From contig NZ_PHGZ01000006.1 of NCBI RefSeq assembly GCF_002795405.1, positions 62,001 to 126,000 on the forward strand: DNA of 64,000 nt, read 5' to 3'. How positions within the stretch are numbered: the stretch's first letter is position 1; each line of letters begins with the position of its first letter. Source of the stretch: Caviibacterium pharyngocola (GTDB lineage Bacteria; Pseudomonadota; Gammaproteobacteria; Enterobacterales; Pasteurellaceae). This document shows, one piece after another, positions 1 through 9,690 of this stretch. The position numbers and the translations under genes are program-made. The notes under the pieces were generated by a model. The model was not told the DNA's origin. It searched no databases and was given only the letters and a program-made list of their open reading frames with translations.

Positions 1-332
1 CGGTGCAGTGTTTTCACTCGCCGCGTGAGGAAATTGTCGCGTGGTTAGGACCGGCGATCGGGCCGACTTGCTTTCAAGTAGGGCGCGAAGTGGTCGATCA
101 ATTTATGGCGCAAGATCCGCAAGCGGAAACGGCATTTGTGGCGGATCCGGATTGTGCGGGAAAATATTTGGGTAATTTATATCAACTTGCCACGCAACGC
201 TTGAATCGTCTCGGCATTCGTCATATTTACGGCGGTGAACATTGTACTTATTCGGAAAAGGAACGTTTTTTTTCTTTCCGGCGGGAAAGCAAAACCGGCA
301 GAATGGCATCGTTAATTTGGTTTGAAGAATAG
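1..332 (+). CDS. pgeF: Peptidoglycan editing factor PgeF (YfiH/laccase-domain), C-terminal part
   Basis: The 5' end lies outside the window, so only about the last 109 residues are visible. They match the end of the YfiH/PgeF family: a WLGPAIGP block, then a GGEHCTY segment with the conserved Cys, and the closing FFSFRRESKTGRMASLIW stretch typical of the family C terminus. The family acts on purine nucleosides and, in E. coli, removes mis-incorporated L-Ser from peptidoglycan precursors. The GTG near position 3 is an internal codon, not a start. The gene converges on plsY with only 4 bases between the stop codons and no separate terminator visible. Confidence 0.85.
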   Translation, partial: VQCFHSPREEIVAWLGPAIGPTCFQVGREVVDQFMAQDPQAETAFVADPDCAGKYLGNLYQLATQRLNRLGIRHIYGGEHCTYSEKERFFSFRRESKTGRMASLIWFEE

Positions 333-336
333 CGGG

Positions 337-936
337 TTATTTTTTCTTTAATTTATTCCACACTTTATCTTCTTGCCCGCGCCATAAACGTTGAATATTA
401 TCGTGATGTCGATAAACCAACAAACAACAAACCAAGGCGACCGGAAAGGTAAATTCCGGTTTGAACCACCACACATAAAACGGCACGGCTAAGGCGGTAA
501 TCACCGCGCTTAACGAAGAATAACCGCTAATCAGAAAAACCAACAGCCAAGTGCCGATCATCGAACCCGCAACACCCCACGCAATCGGCGCAATCGCACC
601 GAAGGCGGTGGCGACGCCTTTGCCGCCTTTGAATTGAAAGAAAATCGGGAAAATATGTCCCAAGCAAGCGCCGAGCGCTACCATTCCCAATTCGAACTGG
701 GTTAAACCTAAATAATAGCCCGCCCAAACCGGCAACATTCCTTTTAAAATATCGAACAATAATACCGCCAATGCCGCCCAACGCCCGCCGATACGCAATA
801 CATTGGTTGCGCCCGGATTGTGCGAACCGTTTTCGCGCGGATCCGGCAAGCCGAGCAATCGACACAATAAAATGGCGCTCGAAATCGAACCCAATAAATA
901 GGCGAATAGCAGATAAAAAAGGGCGAAAAGGCTCAT
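337..936 (-). CDS. plsY: Glycerol-3-phosphate acyltransferase PlsY
   Basis: Inner-membrane enzyme that transfers acyl groups from acyl-phosphate to glycerol-3-phosphate, the first step of phospholipid synthesis. The 199-residue product has about five to seven hydrophobic segments and the family's loops: SISSAILLC followed by [10 protein letters not shown] near residue 35-45, and the phosphate-binding KGGKGVAT near the middle. I start at the ATG for [10 protein letters not shown] because an AGGTG ribosome-binding sequence lies about 8 bases upstream and the length (199) then matches the E. coli enzyme (about 205). A longer open frame upstream has no family similarity. Divergent from folB, as is common in gamma-proteobacteria. 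Confidence 0.92.
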   Translation of the reverse strand: MSLFALFYLLFAYLLGSISSAILLCRLLGLPDPRENGSHNPGATNVLRIGGRWAALAVLLFDILKGMLPVWAGYYLGLTQFELGMVALGACLGHIFPIFFQFKGGKGVATAFGAIAPIAWGVAGSMIGTWLLVFLISGYSSLSAVITALAVPFYVWWFKPEFTFPVALVCCLLVYRHHDNIQRLWRGQEDKVWNKLKKK

Positions 937-1036
937 TTGCGGACACCTGAATGTATAAAAAGAAAAAATCGTTCGTCTATTGTACATAAAGTTGATAGCA
1001 TACGCCTAATAGTATTTTACTGATCAGAGGTATAAA

Positions 1037-1393
1037 GTGACGGATCGCATTTTTATTGAAGAATTGGTCGTATTCGCGCAAATCGGCGTTTACGATTGGG
1101 AACAACAGATCAAACAAAAATTGGTTTTCGATATCGAAATGGCGTGGGACGCTCGTAGAGCGGCGAAAACGGACGATGTTGCATATTGCTTGAATTATGC
1201 CGAAGTCAGCGAATTTATTCTTGACTATGTGCAATCCAAACCTTTTCTATTAATCGAACGCGTGGCTTACGAAGTCGCCGAGCAATTACGCGCGCGTTTC
1301 GGTATTCCTTGGTTGCGTTTGAAATTGAGTAAACCGAAAGCCGTTGCGCAGGCGCGTAATGTCGGCATTATCATCGAACAAGGCGAATGTTGA
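1037..1393 (+). CDS. folB: Dihydroneopterin aldolase FolB
   Basis: Cytosolic folate-pathway enzyme that cleaves 7,8-dihydroneopterin to 6-hydroxymethyl-dihydropterin and glycolaldehyde. The 118-residue product is a single T-fold domain of normal length: the N-terminal RIFIEELVVFAQIGVYDWE with the conserved Glu/Tyr region, and the C-terminal KLSKPKAV carrying the catalytic Lys. The start is a GTG with AGAGG 6 bases upstream. The stop overlaps the start region of the following transporter gene, so the two are probably translationally coupled. Divergent from plsY. Confidence 0.9.
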   Translation: MTDRIFIEELVVFAQIGVYDWEQQIKQKLVFDIEMAWDARRAAKTDDVAYCLNYAEVSEFILDYVQSKPFLLIERVAYEVAEQLRARFGIPWLRLKLSKPKAVAQARNVGIIIEQGEC

Positions 1394-2283
1394 TGCAAAA
1401 GTTAGGTTACGGCTATTTTTGTTTGATTATCGCCACGCTGTTTTGGGGCGGAAATTATATGTTCGGCAAAATGCTCAGTCGAGAAATCGCGCCGATAATT
1501 CTCAATTATGCGCGTTGGTTTCCCGCTGCGTTGATTTTATTGCTGCTGTTCGGCAAACGGTTGCCGCAATTTTCTGCGTTGATCGGCAAAAATCTGCCGA
1601 TTTTAACCGCACTTGCCTTGCTCGGCGTGGTGATTTTCCCTGTGTTTTTATATCAAGGTTTGCAAACTACCACGGCACTGAACGCCAGTATTTATTTGGC
1701 GGTAGTGCCGATTGTGGTGCTGTTTTTAAATCGTTTGGTGTTCGGCGATCCGATTCGTCCGCAGGTGCTTATCGGCGCATTGATCAGTTTTATCGGCGTA
1801 TTGTGGCTGTTAAGTCACGGTGAACCGAGCCGCTTGCTGGCGTTTAATGTGAATACGGGAGATTTATGGGCGATCGGCTCGGCGATCAGTTGGGCGATTT
1901 ATTGTTGTATCATTCGTTTCCGTCCCGCCGCATTGCCGAATGCCGTAATGCTGACTTCGCAAGTGGTCATCGCAATGCTGCTGTTTACGCCGGTGTTTGC
2001 GTGGCAATATCTGCAAATTGACGGCGCGGTGTTTTCTGCCTTTACCGCGAATCAGTGGTGGATTATTCTGTATTTGATCATCGGGCCGTCGATTTTGTCC
2101 TACGGATTTTGGAACTACGGAATGTCCATTGTCGGCGGAACCAAAGGCGCCGCCTTTACTAACGCCACGCCGTTGTTCGCCGCCGTGTTGGGTATTTTAA
2201 TTCTGCAAGAACCGCTTTATGTTTATCACATTATCAGCGCGTTATTGATTATTTTCGGCTTGGTGCTGTGTAATCGCAAGTAA
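1393..2283 (+). CDS. EamA/DMT-family inner-membrane transporter
   Basis: About 296 residues with ten hydrophobic segments arranged as two EamA repeats (roughly residues 5-140 and 150-295), typical of drug/metabolite exporters. The N-terminal IIATLFWGGNYMFGK and the second-repeat WAIGSAISWAIYC are characteristic. The substrate cannot be read from the sequence. Three in-frame starts exist (1387, 1390, 1393). I prefer the ATG at 1393 because it overlaps the folB stop as TGATG and sits about 9 bases from AAGG. The 3' end overlaps the convergent yigB by 42 bases. Confidence 0.8.
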   Translation: MQKLGYGYFCLIIATLFWGGNYMFGKMLSREIAPIILNYARWFPAALILLLLFGKRLPQFSALIGKNLPILTALALLGVVIFPVFLYQGLQTTTALNASIYLAVVPIVVLFLNRLVFGDPIRPQVLIGALISFIGVLWLLSHGEPSRLLAFNVNTGDLWAIGSAISWAIYCCIIRFRPAALPNAVMLTSQVVIAMLLFTPVFAWQYLQIDGAVFSAFTANQWWIILYLIIGPSILSYGFWNYGMSIVGGTKGAAFTNATPLFAAVLGILILQEPLYVYHIISALLIIFGLVLCNRK

Positions 2284-2976
2284 TTCCTCAAGTCGGCGGA
2301 TTTCCACGGTCGGCAAAATTCGACATTCGCGAAATGCGTTGAGATCTTTGCCGGATTCATTCAGCCAAACGGCTTGGCACCCCGCTTGAATTGCGCCTTG
2401 CACATCGGTGATCAAACTGTCGCCGATATGCAAAACGGCGTGCGGATCACAACGGAAATGTTCGGCGGTCAAATGAAATAATTCGCGATGCGGTTTAGCG
2501 CGTCCTTGTTCGCCGCCGCGCAGGACGAAATCGAATTGGTTCAAGCCTAAGCGCAGCGGATCGACATTGCCGTTGGTAATCACGGCTAATTTGTAACGTG
2601 ATTTCAACCGGTTGAGTAAGTCAACACTGAATTGCGGCAAAGTGATTTTATGTCGCCAATGCAAAAAATGCCGAATGGTTTGCGTACAAATTCCTTCGAT
2701 TTCCACCGCACTTTTGCGGTGTGTTTGCAATAATGCCCGAATGGTCATTATTCGCCATTGAGTGACGTCCTCGCATTGTTGCGGATGCTCGCGCTCGATG
2801 CGTTGTTTCCACGCAAACCAATATGCCACGTCGATTTGTGCAATGCCGCTTAAATCGCGAAGCCGCTCGATACATTGCTGTTCGGCGAGGCGAATCACCT
2901 CCGTGTTATCATACAACGTGTCGTCCAAATCGAAACTGATCACCTGAAAAGGCTGTAAAGTGCGGTAGAATTTCAT
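2242..2976 (-). CDS. yigB: HAD-family phosphatase YigB
   Basis: 244-residue haloacid-dehalogenase-fold phosphatase. All four HAD motifs are visible: DLDDTLYDN near residue 16 (nucleophile Asp), ITNGN near the middle, the Lys in RAKPHRELF, and HIGDSLITD with the metal-binding acidic pair. In E. coli, YigB hydrolyses FMN and the riboflavin precursor 5-amino-6-(5-phosphoribitylamino)uracil; this is carried over by homology. It is the last gene of dapF-DUF484-xerC-yigB, the same order as E. coli, with 8 bases after the xerC stop and a GGGAA ribosome-binding sequence there. Confidence 0.88.
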   Translation of the reverse strand: MKFYRTLQPFQVISFDLDDTLYDNTEVIRLAEQQCIERLRDLSGIAQIDVAYWFAWKQRIEREHPQQCEDVTQWRIMTIRALLQTHRKSAVEIEGICTQTIRHFLHWRHKITLPQFSVDLLNRLKSRYKLAVITNGNVDPLRLGLNQFDFVLRGGEQGRAKPHRELFHLTAEHFRCDPHAVLHIGDSLITDVQGAIQAGCQAVWLNESGKDLNAFRECRILPTVEIRRLEELLAITQHQAENNQ

Positions 2977-2984
2977 TCGATTCC

Positions 2985-3872
2985 CTATTTTTTGCGTTTG
3001 GCGCGCGGGTGCGCGGAATTATACACTTGGGCTAAATGTTGAAAATCCAAGTGAGTATAAATTTGCGTGGTGGAAAGATTGCTGTGTCCCAGCAATTCTT
3101 GCACGGCGCGTAGATCCGAGCTGTTTTCCAACATATGCGTGGCGAAAGAGTGACGCAATTTATGCGGATTCAAATGGGCGTTCAAACCTTGGCGCACGCC
3201 CCAAGTTTCCAAGCGTTTTTGAATGGCGCGGTGAGTCAGGCGATTGCCGAGTTGACTGACGAATAAGGCGTCGTCTTTCGGGTTAAATAATGACCGCACT
3301 TTTAGCCATTGCTGAATGGCGTGCGAGGCGTAACGCCCGAAAGGGAGAATACGCTCTTTGTTTCCTTTCCCGATTACGCGCACTTCGCGCGCACGCGTGT
3401 TAATGCTGTTCAAATTTAAGCCTTGCAGCTCCGACAAACGCAAGCCGGAGCTGTACATTAATTCCATAATAGCGCGATCCCGAATATCGATCGGTTCTTT
3501 GCTGTCGTTGGCGAGCAGTTGTTGTACCTGTTCTGTATCGATATTTTTCGGCAAATGTTTGCCTTGTTTCGGCGCGGAAACGCCGACGGCGGGATTCACT
3601 TGCAGCTCGCCTTGTTGCACCAAATAGGTCAAAAAACGACGCAAGGCGGAAAGACGCAGGGCGAGGCTTTTGGCGTGCAAACCGTCATTTTTACTTTGCG
3701 CCAACACAAAACGCACCACGCTCGGCGTGACCTGTCGCCATTCGGTAATGTCATTTTTTTGCAGAATTTCGATGATCTTGTCTAATTGACGGCGATAATT
3801 GTTTAGCGTGTGCGGGCTGACTTGGCGCTCGATGCGCAGATAATTTTCGTATTTTTGTAGCCAACTTTGCAT
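2985..3872 (-). CDS. xerC: Tyrosine recombinase XerC
   Basis: Cytosolic site-specific recombinase that works with XerD at dif to resolve chromosome dimers. With the start at [11 protein letters not shown] the protein has 295 residues (E. coli 298). The N-terminal SAM-like DNA-binding domain covers about residues 1-95. The catalytic set is complete: Arg145 in SSGLRLSEL, Lys169 in GKGNKER, His237 and Arg240 in HKLRH, His263 in LLGHSN and the nucleophile Tyr272 in TTQIYTH. The frame stays open for 58 more codons upstream, but that part overlaps DUF484. The ATG overlaps the DUF484 stop as TAATG, so translation is coupled. Confidence 0.95.
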   Translation of the reverse strand: MQSWLQKYENYLRIERQVSPHTLNNYRRQLDKIIEILQKNDITEWRQVTPSVVRFVLAQSKNDGLHAKSLALRLSALRRFLTYLVQQGELQVNPAVGVSAPKQGKHLPKNIDTEQVQQLLANDSKEPIDIRDRAIMELMYSSGLRLSELQGLNLNSINTRAREVRVIGKGNKERILPFGRYASHAIQQWLKVRSLFNPKDDALFVSQLGNRLTHRAIQKRLETWGVRQGLNAHLNPHKLRHSFATHMLENSSDLRAVQELLGHSNLSTTQIYTHLDFQHLAQVYNSAHPRAKRKK

Positions 3873-4585
3873 TACAAGTTCTCCGTATAATTGGCGAGCC
3901 AGCGCGTTAAATGCAGTTCGACGATATTGACCAAATGTTGCAAAAACATTGTGTCCTGACCGTTGTGAAAATGCCGTCCGTCGCGCGCGGAAAAGAGCAA
4001 AAGTGCGGTGGATTTTCCGCCGGTTTTTGCGCCGAGCAAACAACAAGCGACGGAGCCGATAGGATATTCTTCCGGCAGAAATAATAAGGCTTTTTCTCTG
4101 CCCGTGAGTTGACCCAAATAAAATCGACGCAAGCCGAAGCGTTCTAAGCGGATTAATTCGAAAGCTTTGCGATCAAGCCAATAAGAGGGCGCAAGGCTCG
4201 GATGTTTTTGCCACGCATCGTTGAATAATAAAATTTTCGCTTGTTGCAATTCCCAGCGTTTCGCCCATTGATTAAGCGCTTCGATACCTTGCGCCAAATT
4301 CGTGCAAGTCGAAAGTTGTTGTTGAAGCGGCATTAAGGCAAGAAAAATCGCCTGATCTTGTTGCGCCAAACGGGCAAAAATGCTGAGTTCCGCTTCCAGT
4401 TCTTTAATTCGATTGCGTTGGCGTTCGAGCTGCATTTCCACCAAAGATAACGTGCCTTTGTGCGGATGAACGAGGGTAAGGCGATCTAATAATTCCAAAT
4501 GCGCGGCGAAAAAATTCGGGTGTCGGGTTAGATAATCCGCAATCTGCCGTTCCGTTAGTTCGTCCGTAGAGAGGTTTTCCGCCAT
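3872..4585 (-). CDS. DUF484-family protein (YigA-like)
   Basis: 237-residue protein of the DUF484 family. N-terminal residues 1-45 hold the family block ending in [15 protein letters not shown], followed by a heptad-rich helix (about residues 50-85) that probably forms a coiled coil, then a GAF-like alpha/beta domain. No catalytic residues are recognisable and the function is unknown. Its place between dapF and xerC is conserved in gamma-proteobacteria (yigA in E. coli). The stop overlaps the xerC start. Confidence 0.8.
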   Translation of the reverse strand: MAENLSTDELTERQIADYLTRHPNFFAAHLELLDRLTLVHPHKGTLSLVEMQLERQRNRIKELEAELSIFARLAQQDQAIFLALMPLQQQLSTCTNLAQGIEALNQWAKRWELQQAKILLFNDAWQKHPSLAPSYWLDRKAFELIRLERFGLRRFYLGQLTGREKALLFLPEEYPIGSVACCLLGAKTGGKSTALLLFSARDGRHFHNGQDTMFLQHLVNIVELHLTRWLANYTENL

Positions 4586-4631
4586 TGCATAATCCTTGTT
4601 TCAATCAGTGCGCGTCCTGTTAATGAAAGAA

Positions 4632-4657
4632 GTTGTTCCGCGCGCAAGCGGAACAAC
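4632..4657 (-). terminator. Intergenic hairpin between dapF and the DUF484 gene
   Basis: A perfect 10-bp stem (GTTGTTCCGC / GCGGAACAAC) with a 6-base loop lies in the 112-base gap after dapF. On the minus strand it is followed by TTCTTTC, a weak U-rich tail. It may act as a partial terminator or as an RNA-processing barrier that sets DUF484-xerC-yigB expression below dapF. Confidence 0.5.
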
Positions 4658-4697
4658 GAATCGCTTAAACAAAAGTGCGGTGAATTTTGACGACGAT

Positions 4698-5522
4698 TTA
4701 TAATTTGATACTGCCGTCGTAAACGTGGGTGGCGTCGCCGGTCATAAATAACGGTTGCCCTTCGCCCGCCCATTCGATCCACAAACTGCCGCCGGGTAAA
4801 TCAACTTGCACGTTGCTATCCAACACGCCTTGCATAATGCCCACTGCCACGGCGGCACAAGCACCGCTGCCGCAAGCTTGGGTTTCGCCCGCGCCACGTT
4901 CGTAAACGCGTAGTTTAATGTGGTTGCGGTTTAGCACTTGCATAAAGCCGACGTTGACGCGTTCCGGAAAACGTTCGTGATTTTCGAGCAGCGGGCCGAG
5001 TTGTTCGACGTTTGCCGTGCGAATATCTTCCACTTGCAGCACGCAATGCGGATTGCCCATTGACACCGCGCCGCACAGCACGGTTTGAATTTCCGTGCGC
5101 AGAATATAATTTTTCTCGAATTTGTTCGCGTTGAACGGAATTTTCGCCGGCTCCCAAATCGGCTCGCCCATATTGACGCGAATCATTCCGTCTTCTTTTA
5201 CGCTCAGGAGCATTTTGCCTTTCGCCGTGCTGACAGCGATGTCTTTTTTATCGGTCAAGCCTTTTAAGGTGACGAAACGGGCGAAACAGCGCGCACCGTT
5301 GCCGCATTGCGCCACTTCGCTGCCGTCGGCGTTGAAAATGCGGTAATGAAAATCCAAGTCCGGATCATAAGGCGGTTCAACCACAAGAAGTTGATCAAAA
5401 CCGATGCCGCGGTGGCGGTCGGCAAGTTTTTTGATGGTCTCGGTAGGGAAATAAACGTTTTGCGTCACGGCATCCACCACCACAAAATCGTTACCTAAAC
5501 CGTGCATTTTGGAAAACTGCAT
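4698..5522 (-). CDS. dapF: Diaminopimelate epimerase DapF
   Basis: Converts LL- to meso-diaminopimelate for lysine and peptidoglycan synthesis; a PLP-independent two-cysteine racemase. The 274-residue product has the usual two-lobed layout. The catalytic cysteines are visible: Cys73 in [11 protein letters not shown] and the partner near residue 217 in [10 protein letters not shown]. The N-terminal [13 protein letters not shown] is the family signature. It is first in the operon with DUF484, xerC and yigB. The small lptM/yifL lipoprotein gene found upstream of dapF in E. coli is not seen in the 220 bases before this start. Confidence 0.95.
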   Translation of the reverse strand: MQFSKMHGLGNDFVVVDAVTQNVYFPTETIKKLADRHRGIGFDQLLVVEPPYDPDLDFHYRIFNADGSEVAQCGNGARCFARFVTLKGLTDKKDIAVSTAKGKMLLSVKEDGMIRVNMGEPIWEPAKIPFNANKFEKNYILRTEIQTVLCGAVSMGNPHCVLQVEDIRTANVEQLGPLLENHERFPERVNVGFMQVLNRNHIKLRVYERGAGETQACGSGACAAVAVGIMQGVLDSNVQVDLPGGSLWIEWAGEGQPLFMTGDATHVYDGSIKL

Positions 5523-5667
5523 TTTTCCGTCCTTCGTTATTCGTTAAGATGTTCTCATTATAATCAGCAAGCGAAAGGGAGTAAATAAAGATTCGCTTTT
5601 TTGCAAAGTTTATCCTATTGAACTTTTAAAATTAATAGATTTTATTTAAAAATATTTTGCGTTTTTA

Positions 5668-5692
5668 CTTGAAATCTGCGCATAAGCCATTA
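5668..5692 (+). promoter_or_regulatory. Possible heat-shock (sigma-32) promoter of clpB
   Basis: CTTGAAA at 5668-5674 matches the sigma-32 -35 element, and AGCCATTA at 5685-5692 resembles the CCCCATNT -10 element. It lies about 55 bases before the clpB start, as expected for a heat-shock chaperone. The 11-base spacing is shorter than the usual 13-15, so this is tentative. Confidence 0.4.
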
Positions 5693-5745
5693 CTTAGTTG
5701 ACAACAACGGCGAATAAATTTTGCACGATTGAAAGGAGAGACAGA

Positions 5746-8316
5746 ATGAATATTGAAAAATTTACCACGAAATTTCAGCAGGCATTGGCGGAAGCGCAAT
5801 CCCTTGCGTTGGGAAAAGATAACCAATTTATCGAACCGGTGCATTTAATGACCGCACTTTTAAATCAACAAGACGGTTCCATTGCACCGATTTTAACCGC
5901 GAGCGGCGCGAATCTTGCGCTGTTACGCAACGAATTAAACGCCGAATTAAATCGCTTGCCGCAAGTGTCGGGCAACGGCGGTGATGTGCAAATTTCCCGC
6001 GCTTTGGTGAATCTATTGAATTTATGCGACAAATTGGCGCAGCACAAACAGGATAAATTTATTTCTTCCGAATTGTTTTTATTGGCGGTAATGGAAGAAA
6101 AAAGCGGATTAAGCGACATTTTGCGTAAGTGCGGTGTAAAAAAAGACAGTTTACAACAAGCGATTGAACAAGTACGCGGAGGGCAGCAAGTGAACGATCA
6201 AAACGCAGAAGAAAATCGTCAGGCATTGGATAAATATACCATTGATTTAACCGCCAGAGCGGAAAGCGGCAAATTGGATCCGGTGATCGGACGCGATGAA
6301 GAAATTCGCCGTGCGATCCAAGTATTACAACGCAGAACGAAAAATAATCCGGTGTTAATCGGTGAGCCGGGGGTCGGTAAAACCGCGATCGTGGAAGGCT
6401 TGGCGCAACGTATCGTCAACGGCGAAGTGCCGGAAGGTTTGAAAAACAAACGTGTGCTTTCTCTTGATATGGGCGCGTTAATCGCCGGCGCGAAATATCG
6501 CGGCGAATTCGAAGAACGGCTTAAAGCGGTGTTAAACGAGCTCGCTAAAGAAGAAGGGCGCATTATTTTATTTATCGATGAAATTCATACGATGGTCGGC
6601 GCTGGTAAAACCGACGGCGCAATGGATGCGGGCAATTTGCTGAAACCTTCGTTGGCGCGCGGCGAGTTGCACTGCGTCGGGGCGACCACATTGGATGAAT
6701 ACCGTCAATATATTGAAAAAGACGCCGCACTTGAGCGTCGATTCCAAAAAGTGTTCGTGGATGAACCGACGGTGGAGGATACCATTGCGATTCTGCGCGG
6801 CTTAAAAGAACGTTATGAAATTCATCACCACGTTCAAATTACCGACCCTGCGATTGTGGCGGCGGCAACGCTTTCGCATCGTTATATTTCCGATCGTCAG
6901 TTGCCGGACAAAGCCATTGATTTAATCGACGAGGCGGCAAGTTCGATTCGTATGGAAATCGATTCGAAACCGGAACCGCTGGATCGCTTGGAACGCCGAA
7001 TCATCCAATTAAAATTGGAACAACAAGCGTTACAAAAAGAAGACGATGACGCCAGCCGTAAACGCTTAGAAATGCTTGAACGCGAATTGGCGGAAAAAGA
7101 ACGGGAATATGCCGAACTGGAAGAAGTGTGGAAAAGCGAAAAAGCCGCGTTGTCCGGTACGCAGCATATTAAAGCCGAGTTAGAAAACGCCAAAACGCAA
7201 ATGGAACAAGCGCGTCGGGCGGGCGATTTAAGCAAAATGTCCGAATTGCAATACGGTCGGATTCCTGAGTTGGAAAAACAATTAGCTCACGCGGAAAGTG
7301 CGGAAGGCAAAGAAATGACCTTGTTGCGCTATCGTGTGACCGATGAAGAAATCGCCGAAGTATTATCGCGCGCCACCGGTATTCCGGTTTCGCGGATGAT
7401 GGAAGGCGAGAAAGAAAAATTATTGCGAATGGAAGAGGCATTGCATAAACGGGTCGTCGGGCAAGATGAAGCGGTGGTGGCGGTTGCCAATGCTATTCGT
7501 CGTAGTCGCGCCGGTTTGGCGGATCCGAATCGTCCGATCGGTTCCTTCTTGTTCTTAGGTCCGACTGGTGTGGGTAAAACCGAATTGTGCAAAACTTTGG
7601 CGAACTTTATGTTCGATGACGAAAATGCAATGGTGCGCATCGATATGTCCGAGTTTATGGAAAAACACAGCGTATCTCGTTTAGTCGGTGCGCCTCCGGG
7701 CTATGTGGGCTATGAAGAGGGCGGCTATTTGACCGAGGCGGTGCGTCGTCGTCCGTATTCCGTGATTTTGTTGGACGAAGTGGAAAAAGCCCATCACGAT
7801 GTGTTTAACATTTTGTTGCAAGTGTTGGACGACGGACGTTTGACCGACGGACAAGGTCGCACGGTGGATTTCCGTAATACGGTGGTGATTATGACTTCCA
7901 ACCTCGGTTCCGATTTAATTCAAGAAAATCGCGATCTGGGTTATGAGGGTATGAAAGAGGTGGTGATGTCGGTAGTCGGTCAACATTTCCGTCCGGAATT
8001 TATTAACCGTATTGACGAAACCGTGGTGTTCCACCCGCTTGGCAAGGAAAACATTCGCGCCATTGCGACCATTCAGTTGCAACGTTTGGTGAAACGAATG
8101 GAAGCGCACGGTTATCAATTACATTTTACCGATGCGGCGTTGGATTTTATCGGCGAAGTGGGTTACGACCCGATTTACGGCGCAAGACCGTTGAAACGCG
8201 CGATCCAACAAGAGATCGAAAATCCGCTCGCACAACAAATTTTGTCCGGTGCGTTATTGCCGGGTAAAACGGTGAATGTGGATTATGTTGAGGGTAAGAT
8301 TACCGCACAACAATAA
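5746..8316 (+). CDS. clpB: ATP-dependent disaggregase ClpB
   Basis: Hexameric AAA+ chaperone that extracts proteins from aggregates together with DnaK. The 856-residue product has the full architecture: an N-terminal Clp domain (about 1-145), AAA-1 with Walker [15 protein letters not shown] and Walker B ILFIDEIH, the long middle coiled coil (about 400-525, very Glu/Lys-rich), AAA-2 with [14 protein letters not shown] and [11 protein letters not shown], and the C-terminal D2-small domain. I start at [12 protein letters not shown], preceded by AGGAG about 10 bases upstream; the 16 extra upstream codons have no family match. Flanked downstream by an inverted uptake-signal hairpin. Confidence 0.97.
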   Translation: MNIEKFTTKFQQALAEAQSLALGKDNQFIEPVHLMTALLNQQDGSIAPILTASGANLALLRNELNAELNRLPQVSGNGGDVQISRALVNLLNLCDKLAQHKQDKFISSELFLLAVMEEKSGLSDILRKCGVKKDSLQQAIEQVRGGQQVNDQNAEENRQALDKYTIDLTARAESGKLDPVIGRDEEIRRAIQVLQRRTKNNPVLIGEPGVGKTAIVEGLAQRIVNGEVPEGLKNKRVLSLDMGALIAGAKYRGEFEERLKAVLNELAKEEGRIILFIDEIHTMVGAGKTDGAMDAGNLLKPSLARGELHCVGATTLDEYRQYIEKDAALERRFQKVFVDEPTVEDTIAILRGLKERYEIHHHVQITDPAIVAAATLSHRYISDRQLPDKAIDLIDEAASSIRMEIDSKPEPLDRLERRIIQLKLEQQALQKEDDDASRKRLEMLERELAEKEREYAELEEVWKSEKAALSGTQHIKAELENAKTQMEQARRAGDLSKMSELQYGRIPELEKQLAHAESAEGKEMTLLRYRVTDEEIAEVLSRATGIPVSRMMEGEKEKLLRMEEALHKRVVGQDEAVVAVANAIRRSRAGLADPNRPIGSFLFLGPTGVGKTELCKTLANFMFDDENAMVRIDMSEFMEKHSVSRLVGAPPGYVGYEEGGYLTEAVRRRPYSVILLDEVEKAHHDVFNILLQVLDDGRLTDGQGRTVDFRNTVVIMTSNLGSDLIQENRDLGYEGMKEVVMSVVGQHFRPEFINRIDETVVFHPLGKENIRAIATIQLQRLVKRMEAHGYQLHFTDAALDFIGEVGYDPIYGARPLKRAIQQEIENPLAQQILSGALLPGKTVNVDYVEGKITAQQ

Positions 8317-8322
8317 ACCTGA

Positions 8323-8367
8323 GAAAAAATTACCGCACTTTGGAGGCATTATTGTCCAAAGTGCGGT
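8323..8367 (-). terminator. Inverted uptake-signal terminator after ogl
   Basis: Two uptake signals in inverted orientation form a 13-bp stem (ACCGCACTTTGGA at 8332-8344 with TCCAAAGTGCGGT at 8355-8367) and a 10-base loop. On the minus strand the stem is followed by TTTTTT (8323-8329), so it is best placed to end ogl transcripts and may also serve clpB. Confidence 0.75.
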
Positions 8368-8387
8368 GGAATTTCGGCAAGAAAAAT

Positions 8388-8424
8388 AAAGGCTTAATCC
8401 TTCCTTGGAGTTAAGCCTTTTGCT
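8388..8424. terminator. Second convergent hairpin between clpB and ogl
   Basis: Stem AAAGGCTTAA (8388-8397) with TTAAGCCTTT (8411-8420), 13-base loop, with T-rich sequence on both sides when read on either strand. It is probably a bidirectional terminator for the convergent clpB and ogl transcripts. Confidence 0.6.
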
Positions 8425-8455
8425 TTTAAGGTGTCTGTAAAGACGTTGTTGAATC

Positions 8456-9619
8456 TTACTGCATAACCGCACGAATATCCGCTAAGTAAATCGCCGGTTT
8501 GCCTTCGAAATCACTGCCGAATAACACGGCGGAATCATCCGGCGTGAAAGACGGATGCGGGTGCGTAATTTGTCGATCGCCGTCCAACACTTTCCAAGAA
8601 GAACTGTGCTTCGCCAGTTTGATTATCTGCTGTTTTTCAATGTTAAATAAATACAGGAACGGATCGTTTTCAATGCTGTAGCTTGAACTGTCGTCCACAT
8701 CCACTGGCGAATCGCAACCGTCGCCGATTAGCAAATTGCCGTTAAAGTTACTCATCAAATGCGAGCACGGCGGCATTGTAATCAAACGCGTATTTTCTAA
8801 AGTAGCCGGATCGACGCTATAAATAACCCGTTCCGTTTGTCCTTTAAAATAAGACACATAGATCATTTTCGAACCGTCCGGCACCCAGAACTCGTGCGTG
8901 CAAGATTCACCCGGTTGGTGCGTTTTTGCTTTGCGCACGTTTGTGCCGTCTTGGTTGATAAACCACATCCGAGCATCTACTAAATCGTGCGGACCTTCGT
9001 GACAGAAACCGACAGTGCTATCATCGAACGGGCGGAAAGTCGGATGACCGAGCCACGCGTTTTCTTGATGAATCACTTCCACATCGCCGGTTAAAATATT
9101 TACTTTAATCAAACGGCAAGTCGGGTTGGTGTGATAAAACGCTTTAAATTTTTCCCAATCCGTTAACGGCTGCCAGCAGGATTTAAGAATTTCGATTCCC
9201 ACTAACTGCGTGCAATCGGAATTGGCGACCCAAGTGCCGTAGCCTTTCCAATCTTTATCGACTGTGTAGATCAAGGTTTCTTCAAGGGTTTCTAAATCGA
9301 CTTTATATAAATTCGCTTCGTTTTTTACATAGAAGAAGGATTTATCGTCGTGCGAAATAAAGCCGCCGAAGGTATTATCGCCTTTCCCTTCCGTTAATTG
9401 CGTGGCGATTTGTGTGGCGAAATCCAGCAAATAATAATTGCGATTACCGTCGAAATCGCCGGCAAATAATAATTTATCGCCGTTTTGAGTAAAACATTTT
9501 TGATAAAAATAGTTACGGTGACAAGTGACGTCTTTCGGCGTTAAGCGCGTGACTTTAACTTGCGTATCCGTATCAATAAAAGATTCGAATTGAAATTGAA
9601 TTTTCTTTCCTTTAGCCAT
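8456..9619 (-). CDS. ogl: Oligogalacturonate lyase (PL22)
   Basis: Cytoplasmic lyase that splits short (especially unsaturated di-) galacturonides into 4,5-unsaturated monomers. The 387-residue product is a seven-bladed beta-propeller of normal length with strong family blocks: VTCHRNYFYQKCF near residue 35, YGTWVANSDCT, the His in FCHEGPHDLVDARMW near 205, CTHEFWVPDGS, and the metal-ligand cluster QITHPHPSF near 350. I start at MAKGKK because GGAGG lies 6 bases upstream; the ATG two codons earlier abuts the ribosome-binding site. It follows the SSS symporter in the same unit and feeds KdgF. Confidence 0.93.
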   Translation of the reverse strand: MAKGKKIQFQFESFIDTDTQVKVTRLTPKDVTCHRNYFYQKCFTQNGDKLLFAGDFDGNRNYYLLDFATQIATQLTEGKGDNTFGGFISHDDKSFFYVKNEANLYKVDLETLEETLIYTVDKDWKGYGTWVANSDCTQLVGIEILKSCWQPLTDWEKFKAFYHTNPTCRLIKVNILTGDVEVIHQENAWLGHPTFRPFDDSTVGFCHEGPHDLVDARMWFINQDGTNVRKAKTHQPGESCTHEFWVPDGSKMIYVSYFKGQTERVIYSVDPATLENTRLITMPPCSHLMSNFNGNLLIGDGCDSPVDVDDSSSYSIENDPFLYLFNIEKQQIIKLAKHSSSWKVLDGDRQITHPHPSFTPDDSAVLFGSDFEGKPAIYLADIRAVMQ

Positions 9620-9647
9620 AAACATCCTCCGACTTTATTAAGAAAAG

Positions 9648-9677
9648 GCAATAAATGAGGTTTCCCCCATTTATTGC
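9648..9677 (-). terminator. Hairpin between the symporter gene and ogl
   Basis: Perfect 10-bp stem GCAATAAATG / CATTTATTGC, followed on the minus strand by CCTTTTCTT. It sits in the 71-base gap inside the symporter-ogl unit, so it may attenuate ogl or stabilise the upstream message. Confidence 0.6.
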
Positions 9678-9690
9678 AAGAATTAAACTG

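Noticed and set aside
103-309. Minus-strand open frame inside pgeF
   Set aside because: Shadow of the real plus-strand gene with no recognisable domain.
2985-4046. XerC as a 353-residue protein from the longest open frame
   Set aside because: The first 58 codons overlap DUF484 on the same strand and lack similarity to the recombinase; start set at 3872.
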